A DNA stretch of 9,383 nt from Methanobacteriota archaeon (GTDB lineage: Archaea > Thermoplasmatota > Poseidoniia > Poseidoniales > Thalassarchaeaceae): the NCBI GenBank assembly GCA_002727275.1, contig PBWO01000002.1, forward strand, positions 39,438 through 48,820, given 5' to 3'. The translations under genes were made by a program, and so were the position numbers. Each line of letters starts with the position of its first letter. Position 1 is the first letter of the stretch. Below, in pieces: positions 1-6,215 of this stretch. Under the pieces are notes generated by a model. It worked only from the letters and a program-made list of their open reading frames with translations. It searched no databases and was not told the origin of the DNA.

Positions 1-321
1 GCGATGGATATACAGGAGAGGGAATCAGACTTCAACTTCTCAGCCCCCGGATACGGCTTCGCAGTCAATGCCACAAATAGCACCGTCACAACCCTCGATT
101 TCACGGGCGCTCCGATTTCCAGTGGCGAGGGGGTTTGGGTCCTGTACTATCAGAAGAGAGTGATAGATTCCTCAAAGTGGGTGGGAGAATTGGTCAATGA
201 GAGCGTAGTAGAGATGAAGGCTGGTGGTTCGGGTCTGCTTCCAGCCCCTTCGATGCTGCTTGTTTTCATCGCCTTCGCTCTAGCGGCGATTAATGGAAGA
301 AATAGTAGATTTGAACATTAA
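1..321 (+). CDS. C-terminal fragment of a secreted, surface-anchored protein with a cohesin-like segment
   Basis: The reading frame is open to the left edge of the window, so this is the 3' end of a longer gene; the ATG at position 4 is probably internal. Numbering from that ATG, residues about 12-45 (GYGFAV, then STVTTLDFTG and ISSGEGVWVL) resemble the end of cohesin-type beta-sandwich domains, in which a hydrophobic strand, an FTG and a glycine-rich turn recur. The C-terminus has three parts: a GLLPAPS motif (77-83), a hydrophobic segment of about 13 residues (84-96), and a short polar tail with two arginines (97-105). This is the layout of PEP-CTERM/PGF-CTERM-like sorting signals handled by exosortases and archaeosortases, or of a plain tail anchor. 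The protein is likely exported and held at the cell surface. Several N-x-S/T sequons (NAT, NST, NES) suggest possible N-glycosylation. The substrate or partner cannot be read from this fragment. Confidence 0.6.
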   Translation, partial: AMDIQERESDFNFSAPGYGFAVNATNSTVTTLDFTGAPISSGEGVWVLYYQKRVIDSSKWVGELVNESVVEMKAGGSGLLPAPSMLLVFIAFALAAINGRNSRFEH

Positions 322-329
322 TTTATGTG

Positions 330-355
330 TTTAGAATACTAATTAGGACTCTAAA
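330..355. repeat. 26-bp imperfect palindrome between the surface-protein gene and the aminopeptidase gene
   Basis: Outer arms TTTAGA (330-335) and TCTAAA (350-355) share one centre (342.5) with an inner perfect palindrome CTAATTAG (339-346). Eleven of the 13 symmetric base pairs match. It begins 8 nt after the stop codon at 319-321 and ends about 25 nt before the TATA box of the next gene. It could be a transcription-factor site for the aminopeptidase promoter, or an RNA hairpin at the end of the upstream transcript. The region is AT-rich, which raises the chance level. Confidence 0.45.
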
Positions 356-377
356 GTATGAATTTTCAAAGCAATTC

Positions 378-388
378 TTTGTATATTA
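378..388 (+). promoter_or_regulatory. TATA box of the aminopeptidase gene
   Basis: The sequence TTTGTATATTA lies about 26-36 nt before the ATG at 414. In archaea the TATA box is centred about 26-28 nt before the transcription start, so the transcript should start within a few bases of the ATG and be leaderless or nearly so. There is no Shine-Dalgarno sequence before this ATG, which fits. A 5-bp inverted repeat, ATCGC (396-400) and GCGAT (409-413), lies between the box and the ATG. Confidence 0.6.
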
Positions 389-413
389 CTACCAAATCGC
401 AGACTTCGGCGAT

Positions 414-1940
414 ATGATGAATTGGTCCAATTGTGAATTCGATGAAGCCTGCGAACAACTGCTGATACCTCTCTTTGAGGGAGTCGACAGGGCCCCGAAC
501 AACGCTCTTTCAGGCCTCGGTCGAAGTCAGCGAAATCTGGTCAAAGAAGCGATTTCATCTGATGAGTTCGAAGGTAAGAAGGGACAGAGAATGGTTGTTT
601 GGACCCCTGGGTGTAGAGTAATGCTCATCGGCATGGGAGAGAAGGATTCGCTGGGCCACCGTCTAGTTCGCAACACCGGAGCTCGAGTCATGGCCTCGCT
701 GTCCAAGAAGAAAGGACTCTCGGTGTGCGTGAGATTCACTTCCGGGTGGACGGGTGAGCGCATGCTCGACTTCGCAGAGGGCATGATGCTGAGGGATTAC
801 GAATTCCTCGAACACCAAGAAATCGATGAAGATCATATCTCAGACCAGTGGTCTGTACAATTCCAAGCCAGTCCGAGATATCAGGAGGCCCTCAGAGAAG
901 GACTCAGCATAATCCATTCAGTCGCCGGTGGTGTGCATCTTGCACGTGACCTAGGCAATGAGCCAGCCAATGTTCTGTATCCAATGGAGTATGCTCACAG
1001 GGCTGAAGAGTGGGCTGCTGACAAGGAGAAAATCACAGTCGAAGTCTACGACTGGGACAAGTTGCAGGAACTAGGTATGGGCGGCCTGATTAACGTAGGA
1101 AAAGGCAGTGACAGGAAGCCTTGCATGGTCCTTTTCACTCTAAATCCAGACGCCGATGAGGGCGTCCAAAGGCCCTGTATCGTTGGCAAAGGGATAACAT
1201 TCGATACAGGTGGAATCTCAATCAAGCCTACCGGCGGAATGTGGGATATGAAGTACGATATGTGCGGTGCTGCAACAGTATTCGGGCTGATGGAAGCATT
1301 GCACTCCACCGGCTATGATCGCAGGGTGAATGGAATCGCCTGTTTGGCGGAGAACATGCCTGGCTCAGGGGCATACCGTCCCGGGGACGTGTTCAAGACC
1401 TACTCGGGCAAAACCATAGAGGTGTTCAGCACAGATGCTGAGGGACGCAACGTCCTCGCTGATGGATTGTGGAAGGCGGGTGAGTTAAACCCTGAATACA
1501 TCGTTGATTTAGCCACTCTGACCGGAGCCATCGTAGTCGCCCTAGGCAATCAGATTACAGGGATGTGGACCAACGATGACGATATCGGAAGGAGATTGAA
1601 AAGGGCGGCCAACCGCTCTGGGGAGCCTGTGTGGAGGATGCCTCTGAATGCTCAGTTCAGAAAGTACATGACAGACTCTGCCTTTGCTGACATCCGCAAC
1701 GGATCGATTGGCGGTAGAGCTGGTTCTTCGAATACAGCGGCTTCTTTCCTTGAGTTCTTCGTACCGCACCGCGGCTTCAACGAAGAGGCGGACAAGATTC
1801 CTTGGGTTCACCTCGATATCGCAGGTACCGCATGGGGGCCTGGTTCGAAGGCTCGCTCAGAGGGTGCTAACCCGCTGTTCCAGTTCGGAGTCTCCGGTGT
1901 CCATGTAAGGACTCTTCACAGGCTGATTTCAGAAGACTAG
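414..1940 (+). CDS. pepA: Leucyl aminopeptidase, peptidase family M17
   Basis: A cytosolic dimetal exopeptidase that removes N-terminal residues from peptides, probably in peptide turnover after proteasomal or extracellular degradation. The product is 508 residues, normal for the family. The C-terminal catalytic domain is intact. The metal ligands and catalytic residues of bovine and E. coli M17 enzymes all have counterparts with the correct spacing: K259 and D264 in VGKGITFDTGG, catalytic K271, D282, then D341, E343 and catalytic R345 in the signature STDAEGR. The less conserved N-terminal domain occupies about residues 1-160. The open frame extends to a GTG at 327, but that stretch contains the TATA box and reads as AT-rich non-coding sequence, so I choose ATG 414 (ATG 417 is equally possible). 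The 3' end converges on dnaK with only 7 nt between stop codons. Other M17 specificities (for example cysteinylglycinase) cannot be excluded. Confidence 0.93.
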   Translation: MMNWSNCEFDEACEQLLIPLFEGVDRAPNNALSGLGRSQRNLVKEAISSDEFEGKKGQRMVVWTPGCRVMLIGMGEKDSLGHRLVRNTGARVMASLSKKKGLSVCVRFTSGWTGERMLDFAEGMMLRDYEFLEHQEIDEDHISDQWSVQFQASPRYQEALREGLSIIHSVAGGVHLARDLGNEPANVLYPMEYAHRAEEWAADKEKITVEVYDWDKLQELGMGGLINVGKGSDRKPCMVLFTLNPDADEGVQRPCIVGKGITFDTGGISIKPTGGMWDMKYDMCGAATVFGLMEALHSTGYDRRVNGIACLAENMPGSGAYRPGDVFKTYSGKTIEVFSTDAEGRNVLADGLWKAGELNPEYIVDLATLTGAIVVALGNQITGMWTNDDDIGRRLKRAANRSGEPVWRMPLNAQFRKYMTDSAFADIRNGSIGGRAGSSNTAASFLEFFVPHRGFNEEADKIPWVHLDIAGTAWGPGSKARSEGANPLFQFGVSGVHVRTLHRLISED

Positions 1941-1945
1941 TCTTC
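1932..1945. repeat. 14-bp perfect palindrome over the aminopeptidase stop codon
   Basis: GAAGACTAGTCTTC reads the same on both strands and contains the TAG stop codon of the aminopeptidase gene at 1938-1940. It ends 3 nt before the dnaK stop codon on the other strand (1948-1950). As RNA it could fold into a 5-bp stem with a CTAG loop from either direction, so a weak bidirectional termination or processing signal is possible. No T-run follows on either strand. Confidence 0.4.
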
Positions 1946-1947
1946 GC

Positions 1948-3828
1948 TTACTCTTCATCGGAGTCGACGACTTCGAAGTCAGCCTCTACGACGTCCTCGT
2001 CGCCTTCTTCAGCGGCCCCCTGTTGCTCGGCCATCTCGGCTGCAGCAGCCTCGTACATCTTGGTTGAGATTTCGTGCATCTCCTCCTCAATCTCCTTCAT
2101 CTTGGCTTGAATGGCGGCCTCGTCGATGTCATCGACCTCGATTGGAGTCTCTCCGTCTTCCTTGGTAATCAGCTTCTTGAGGTCATCCAATTTAGCGTGA
2201 ACAGCATCGGAGTCTAAATCCTTGACCTTCTCAGTTGCGTCATCTAGCATTCGCTTGGTCTGGTAGACTACGCTGTCAGCAGTGTTCAGAAGATCAACTC
2301 CTGCTCTACGCAGTTTGTCCTCGGTAGCGAACTTCTCCGCATCGGCTATCTTCTGTGCAATCTCTTCCTCAGAGAGTGAAGTCTGGCTCTCAATCTTGAT
2401 TGACTGCTCGGTTCCTGTTCCCAAGTCCTTTGCAGACACGTTGACAATACCGTTTGCATCGATGTCGAAGGTGACCTCGATCTGAGGAATTCCCCTAGGT
2501 GCAGGAGGTATGCCCATCAGATGGAATCGTCCGAGTGTGATGTTGTCCTTTGCGAACTCCCTCTCGCCCTGCAGAACATGAACTTCGACTGCTGGCTGGT
2601 TGTCAGCCGCTGTCGAGAAGTTCTCAGAGCGTCGAGTAGGAATCGTAGTGTTCCTCTCAATCATGGTAGTCATGACTCCGCCAAGAGTCTCAATTCCCAG
2701 AGTCAGGGGTGTGACATCGAGGAGAAGAACGTCAGTTACTCCCTCGTCTCCTACGATGATGCCTGCTTGCAGGGCTGCACCTACTGCCACGGCCTCGTCG
2801 GGGTTGATTCCCTTGAACGGGGCCTTTCCTGCCTCCTTCTCGATTGCTTCTTGGACCGCTGGAATTCTGGTACTTCCACCGACTAGGAGAATCTTGTCGA
2901 TGTCACCGGCCTTGACTCCAGCATCCTTCATAGCGCTGCGAGTTGGCTTCATCGTCCTGTTAATCAGGTCAGCAGTGAGGTCCTCGAACTTGGCTCGAGA
3001 TAGGCTCATGTCCAAGTGTTCGGGTTGTCCATCTTTCATGGTGATGAACGGGAGGTTAATCTGTGATGAGTTGGTTCCCGAGAGCTCTATCTTGGCCTTT
3101 TCAGCTGCCTCCCTCAGACGACTCATTGCCTGTAGGTCCTTTGAGAGATCAATGCCTGATGATTTCTTGAATTCCGAAACTATCCATTCGACTACATTGT
3201 CGTCGAAGTCATCCCCACCCAGCCTGTTGTCTCCGCTGGTAGCCTTTACCTCAATCTGGGGCTGGCCATCGACTTGGTAGATGTCGAGAATAGAAACGTC
3301 GAATGTACCGCCTCCCAAATCGAAGACTAGGATGGTCTGATCCTCTTCCTTGTCGACACCATAAGCGAGGGCTGCAGCCGTCGGCTCGTTGATTATTCTC
3401 AGAACCTCAAGACCAGCAATCCTGCCAGCATCTTGAGTTGCCTTTCTCTGAGCGTCGCTGAAGTATGCAGGACAGGTGATGACTGCTTGCTTGACTTCCT
3501 TACCGAGATATTCCTCGGCGTCGGCCTTGAGCTTTTGTAGTACGAATGCGGAAATCTCCTGAGGAGTGTATTCGTCATCGTCAATCTGCTTGCTCCAGTC
3601 TGTTCCCATCTCCCTCTTGACCGACAAAACGGTGCGGTCGGAGTTGGTTACGGCTTGGCGCTTGGCAGTAATGCCGACGAGTCTCTCTCCATCCTTGGAG
3701 AAGGCTACCACGCTAGGTGTGGTTCTCGAGCCCTCCGAGTTCGGTATGACAACGGGCTGACCGCCCTCCAATGTCGCCACGCAGCTGTTCGTTGTTCCTA
3801 GATCAATTCCTATCACAGGTTCGCTCAT
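1948..3828 (-). CDS. dnaK: Chaperone protein DnaK (Hsp70)
   Basis: ATP-dependent cytosolic chaperone that binds exposed hydrophobic segments, normally working with DnaJ and GrpE. It has 626 residues, typical of the family. The nucleotide-binding domain shows phosphate motif 1 IGIDLGTTNS (6-15), phosphate motif 2 FDLGGGTFDVSI (169-180) and adenosine motif VGGSTRIPAVQ (316-326). The interdomain linker VLLLDVTPLTLG is at 367-378, the beta-sandwich substrate domain follows (for example HVLQGER 417-423), then a helical lid and an acidic tail ending EADFEVVDSDEE. After VKREMGTDW (70-78) it goes almost directly to YTPQEIS, lacking the roughly 25-residue insertion of Gram-negative DnaK; this fits the Gram-positive/archaeal type, widely held to have reached archaea by transfer. 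The start is ATG 3828: MSEPVIGIDLGTT matches the family N-terminus and has a good Shine-Dalgarno site, whereas the frame extension to 3903 overlaps the upstream gene. It is the second gene of an operon with the Hsp20-like gene, 26 nt downstream. No grpE or dnaJ lies in the window. Confidence 0.98.
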   Translation of the reverse strand: MSEPVIGIDLGTTNSCVATLEGGQPVVIPNSEGSRTTPSVVAFSKDGERLVGITAKRQAVTNSDRTVLSVKREMGTDWSKQIDDDEYTPQEISAFVLQKLKADAEEYLGKEVKQAVITCPAYFSDAQRKATQDAGRIAGLEVLRIINEPTAAALAYGVDKEEDQTILVFDLGGGTFDVSILDIYQVDGQPQIEVKATSGDNRLGGDDFDDNVVEWIVSEFKKSSGIDLSKDLQAMSRLREAAEKAKIELSGTNSSQINLPFITMKDGQPEHLDMSLSRAKFEDLTADLINRTMKPTRSAMKDAGVKAGDIDKILLVGGSTRIPAVQEAIEKEAGKAPFKGINPDEAVAVGAALQAGIIVGDEGVTDVLLLDVTPLTLGIETLGGVMTTMIERNTTIPTRRSENFSTAADNQPAVEVHVLQGEREFAKDNITLGRFHLMGIPPAPRGIPQIEVTFDIDANGIVNVSAKDLGTGTEQSIKIESQTSLSEEEIAQKIADAEKFATEDKLRRAGVDLLNTADSVVYQTKRMLDDATEKVKDLDSDAVHAKLDDLKKLITKEDGETPIEVDDIDEAAIQAKMKEIEEEMHEISTKMYEAAAAEMAEQQGAAEEGDEDVVEADFEVVDSDEE

Positions 3829-3836
3829 ATTTATCT

Positions 3837-3841
3837 CTCCT
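3837..3841 (-). promoter_or_regulatory. Shine-Dalgarno site of dnaK
   Basis: On the minus strand AGGAG (within TTAGGAGAGA) lies 8 nt before the dnaK ATG, in the 26-nt gap after the Hsp20-like stop codon. It is the only strong ribosome-binding site I see in the window. It supports ATG 3828 as the start and co-transcription with the upstream gene, since downstream operon genes in largely leaderless archaea usually need such a site. Confidence 0.8.
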
Positions 3842-3854
3842 AAGTTCGCTTGGC

Positions 3855-4463
3855 TCACGCCATATCGAATACAATGTCCAAAATACCGTTGTTCAACTCC
3901 CAACTCAAAATATCCTCAACTGCCTCTGGAAGAATGAATCTCTTGAATGGGCGCGGCTGTGTCCTTCTGAGGAGTTGTAGCACCTCTCCACCACTGCTCA
4001 GCAAGAGTTCGAGATCATCACTCCTGATATCTAGAAACCTTGAGATGTCAATTGTGACTGACATTTGCCCGTCTGACACATACGCATCCTCTTCGGGCAA
4101 ATCTGAAATCTCAGAATCCTCAGACTTCTCGAGTTCTGCTGTAACCTCTTCCTGAGGCTGGTCGTTGCTCTTGACCTCGACGTTGACCCCCATGCGCTTG
4201 AAGAAATCCTGGAAGCCGCCTTGGTTGTCAAACATAGATTCCATCGCTCGACGGAATTCGTCGGGATCTCCACTTGACTCAAACTTAAACTCAGAGTGTG
4301 ATATCTTGGTCGGATCGATGCCCATCTCTTCGAACTGATCCATGACTCTCTTCATCATCTGCTCAAGGGCCTTGATGTCGATTGGCATACCCATCTGCTC
4401 TAGCATCTTTGCCATCTCTTCAAACATATCTTCGGGCCAATCATCAGAGTCTCTTCCGGTCAT
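3855..4463 (-). CDS. Hsp20/alpha-crystallin-like small heat-shock protein with a long acidic N-terminal region
   Basis: Probable ATP-independent holdase and first gene of an operon with dnaK. The 202-residue product has a helical, methionine- and acid-rich N-terminal part (1-90, with segments such as DMFEEMAKMLEQMGM and ALEQMMKRVMDQFEEMG), an acidic linker rich in E, D and S (98-126), and a C-terminal segment (about 132-202) that reads like the second half of an alpha-crystallin domain: MSVTIDISRF, a DDLELLL strand, FKRFILPEAVED and NNGILDIVF, matching the usual 'F.R...LP..V' and 'NGVL.V' signatures. The chain stops directly after the last strand, so the C-terminal I-x-I motif that drives oligomer assembly in most small heat-shock proteins is missing. 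The start could be ATG 4463 or a TTG one codon upstream (4466); the TATA box 26-33 nt before the ATG favours 4463. It is not GrpE: the coiled-coil and beta-hairpin features of that family are absent. The fold assignment is moderately sure; the holdase role is inferred from family and operon. Confidence 0.72.
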   Translation of the reverse strand: MTGRDSDDWPEDMFEEMAKMLEQMGMPIDIKALEQMMKRVMDQFEEMGIDPTKISHSEFKFESSGDPDEFRRAMESMFDNQGGFQDFFKRMGVNVEVKSNDQPQEEVTAELEKSEDSEISDLPEEDAYVSDGQMSVTIDISRFLDIRSDDLELLLSSGGEVLQLLRRTQPRPFKRFILPEAVEDILSWELNNGILDIVFDMA

Positions 4464-4470
4464 CAAATAC

Positions 4471-4497
4471 CACTACTCAACCTGAGGTTGTATAGTG
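4471..4497. promoter_or_regulatory. 27-bp dyad operator candidate over the hsp20-dnaK promoter
   Basis: Perfect inner inverted repeat CAACCT-G-AGGTTG (4478-4490), flanked at equal distance by a second pair of arms, CACTA (4471-4475) and TAGTG (4493-4497). Eleven of 13 symmetric base pairs match around centre 4484. It spans -8 to -34 relative to the hsp20 ATG and overlaps the TATA box, where a bound repressor would block TBP/TFB or RNA polymerase. The core also reads CAAC-N5-GTTG, close in form to CTAAC-N5-GTTAG, the motif I recall for the Archaeoglobus heat-shock regulator HSR1. Confidence 0.6.
4489..4496 (-). promoter_or_regulatory. TATA box of the hsp20-dnaK operon
   Basis: On the minus strand ACTATACA lies 26-33 nt before ATG 4463, the expected place for a leaderless archaeal transcript. 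There is no Shine-Dalgarno sequence before that ATG. A second TATA-like run (CATATAC, minus strand, 4511-4517) lies 48-54 nt upstream and would give a leader of about 20-25 nt; it is the alternative. Confidence 0.5.
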
Positions 4498-4602
4498 CGA
4501 TAGTAGACTCGTATATGAATCGTACGGTTGAGGGAACTCGGAACTGAGGTATGGGAAGCCTAACGGTCGGGTTCAAAGCAAGGGCGCTTTTCGCCTCTAA
4601 GC
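4498..4602. promoter_or_regulatory. Thermosome side of the divergent promoter region
   Basis: The thermosome promoter must lie here, but no strong TATA box stands out. GTTCAAAG (4571-4578) is at about -25 to -32 and is the best-placed weak candidate. GGCG-CTTTT-CGCC (4583-4595) forms a small inverted repeat 8-20 nt before the ATG. CTGAGGT (4544-4550) repeats seven bases of the hsp20 operator core (4482-4488), and GGAACT occurs twice (4533-4538, 4540-4545). These short matches could be chance. Confidence 0.3.
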
Positions 4603-6213
4603 ATGGTCGAGGCAGATCACGAAGTGGCTCTAGAAGATACAGATCGTATTCACGGTCGCTCGGCATTCGTGAACAACGTCAAGGCCGCTGTCGCACTATC
4701 TGGCGCGGTACGCTCGACGCTGGGCCCTAAGGGGCTGGACAAGATGCTGGTTGATGAGGACGGTGATGCTACAGTGACCAATGACGGAGTCACTGTGCTG
4801 GAGACTGCCAAAGTGGAGCACCCCACGGCCCGATTGCTGGTTTCGACTTCCTCGGCTCAGGACCGGGCTGCCAGAGACGGTACGACCACCGCTGTCATCC
4901 TTACATCTGAGTTGCTACAAAACTCGCTGGAGTTGGTTCGTGCTGGCGTCCATCCATCAGTGATTCTCAATGGCTATCGAATCGCCCTATCTGAATCTCA
5001 AGATGAACTCAAGAGAATCTCGAAAACCGATATCGGAGATGAGCATATGCGCTCCGCTGTAGCGACTTCGCTTTCGGGCAAGGTGGACTCTTCTGTGGGA
5101 GAGCATCTAACAGAGTTAGCTTTGGAAGCTCTCGATTCAATCTCTACCGACGAAGGTGGAGATGATCTCGAGAGGCTGCGAGTCAAGCGTCTTCGGGTCA
5201 AGGACGGAAGCGCATTGGATTCGGAAGTCGTGAATGGCTTGGTTCTGGCCAAATCAAGAATGGACATAGCTTCTCCAGCATCGTCTAAGGGGGGCCGAAT
5301 TGTAATTATCGACGGTGGTATGGAATCGCCTAATCTAGAATTGGATGCTTCGATTGAAGTCACAAATATCGGGGCTTTGCAGGAATTTCATGACAGGGCG
5401 CAGAGCCGAATGAGGGAACAAGTGAATCAGTTGGCTTCAATGAATGTTGATCTGCTCGTAGTCAGGGACGGAATAGATGAGTCTGCTTCGACTATGTTGA
5501 CTGGTGCTGGAATCACCGCCTATCGACGCTTTGAGCGCGAGGACCTCGAGATTCTGTCTCGGATGACTGGTGCCGGGATGGTTCGGGATTGCTCGAGAGT
5601 TAAGCAGGATGATGTCGGAATTTATGCCTCGCGGAGCGAGCAATCGTATTCCGCGATTAAACACACAAGAATCGATGGTTCCGAAGGAGGAGCGGTTACG
5701 ATAGTAATCCGTGGTTCCTCGCCTTCAATTAGGGAAGAGGTCGAGCGTGCTTTTGACGATGCCATGGGAGTTGCTCTCCGATTGAGTAAGGAGCCAAGAT
5801 TACTGCCCGGAGGAGGAGCGACACAGACTCATCTAGCCCGACATCTTCGTGCCTTCGCTTCTACCCAATCCGGTCGTGAGCAGATGGTAATCGAAGCCTA
5901 CGCCGCGGCTCTTGAAATCGTTCCCAGGACTCTAGCAGAGAACTCCGGACTCGATCCAATTGATGCTATGCTTGAACTCTCAGCAGCTCAGGCCGCCAAG
6001 GATGGAGGTCCCTGGATAGGCCTTGACATCAATTCAGGGATGAATGCTAAGATGGATGAGGTTGGTGTGTATGATCCTCTATTTGTCGCGCGACATGCAC
6101 TGGACTGTTCTACAGAAGCAGCCTGCAGTGTCCTCAGAATAGACGATGTTCTCTGGGCCAAGCAGGACGCTCAGACGCCAGACTGGCAGAGCGAGATGGA
6201 AGAGCAGGACTAG
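4603..6213 (+). CDS. ths: Thermosome subunit (archaeal group II chaperonin)
   Basis: Subunit of the double-ring ATP-driven folding chamber of archaea. The 536 residues cover the whole family: equatorial motifs STLGPKGLDKMLVD (38-51) and TNDGVTVL (59-66), ATP-site DGTTT (92-96), ATSLSGK (154-160), the apical domain with its helical protrusion (about 230-340), and the returning equatorial part with FDDAM (384-388, where D386 fits the catalytic aspartate), GGGA (403-406), ENSGLDPID (446-454) and LRIDDVLWA (511-519). The ATG at 4603 gives a family-like N-terminus. The sequence is divergent: the near-invariant EVGDGTTT reads AARDGTTT, so arginine (R91) replaces the first glycine while the catalytic aspartate D92 stays, and GGGA is followed by TQ where TE or PE is usual. 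It may be a specialised paralogue in a hetero-oligomer. It is transcribed divergently from hsp20-dnaK, and its stop overlaps the stop of the converging dehydrogenase gene. Confidence 0.95.
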   Translation: MVEADHEVALEDTDRIHGRSAFVNNVKAAVALSGAVRSTLGPKGLDKMLVDEDGDATVTNDGVTVLETAKVEHPTARLLVSTSSAQDRAARDGTTTAVILTSELLQNSLELVRAGVHPSVILNGYRIALSESQDELKRISKTDIGDEHMRSAVATSLSGKVDSSVGEHLTELALEALDSISTDEGGDDLERLRVKRLRVKDGSALDSEVVNGLVLAKSRMDIASPASSKGGRIVIIDGGMESPNLELDASIEVTNIGALQEFHDRAQSRMREQVNQLASMNVDLLVVRDGIDESASTMLTGAGITAYRRFEREDLEILSRMTGAGMVRDCSRVKQDDVGIYASRSEQSYSAIKHTRIDGSEGGAVTIVIRGSSPSIREEVERAFDDAMGVALRLSKEPRLLPGGGATQTHLARHLRAFASTQSGREQMVIEAYAAALEIVPRTLAENSGLDPIDAMLELSAAQAAKDGGPWIGLDINSGMNAKMDEVGVYDPLFVARHALDCSTEAACSVLRIDDVLWAKQDAQTPDWQSEMEEQD

Positions 6214-6215
6214 TC
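6208..6215. repeat. Palindromic stop-codon overlap GACTAGTC
   Basis: CTAG at 6210-6213 supplies both stop codons: TAG of the thermosome (6211-6213, plus) and TAG of the dehydrogenase (6210-6212, read on minus). Each protein ends in aspartate encoded by GAC, which makes the 8-bp palindrome. There is no intergenic space, so any terminator for either gene must lie inside the other's coding sequence. Confidence 0.6.

Noticed and set aside
327..413. GTG start extending the aminopeptidase by 29 residues
   Set aside because: The stretch contains the dyad and TATA box and encodes an aromatic-rich, non-family sequence; ATG 414 sits at leaderless distance from the TATA box.
2600..3280. 226-codon open frame on the plus strand opposite dnaK
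   Set aside because: It lies entirely inside dnaK, which is unmistakable, and its translation is low-complexity, rich in S, R and P with no domain pattern; it is a by-product of dnaK codon use.
3829..3903. Upstream start for dnaK giving 25 extra residues
   Set aside because: It overlaps the end of the Hsp20-like gene and ignores the Shine-Dalgarno site before ATG 3828; DnaK proteins begin close to the IGIDLGTTNS motif.
4560..4575. CTAAC-N6-GTTCA before the thermosome as a second heat-shock operator
   Set aside because: Only three symmetric base pairs and a spacer one base longer than in the hsp20 element; not distinguishable from chance.
4998..5363. 121-codon antisense open frame inside the thermosome gene
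   Set aside because: Shadow of the real gene, serine-rich translation, no start signal or conserved pattern.
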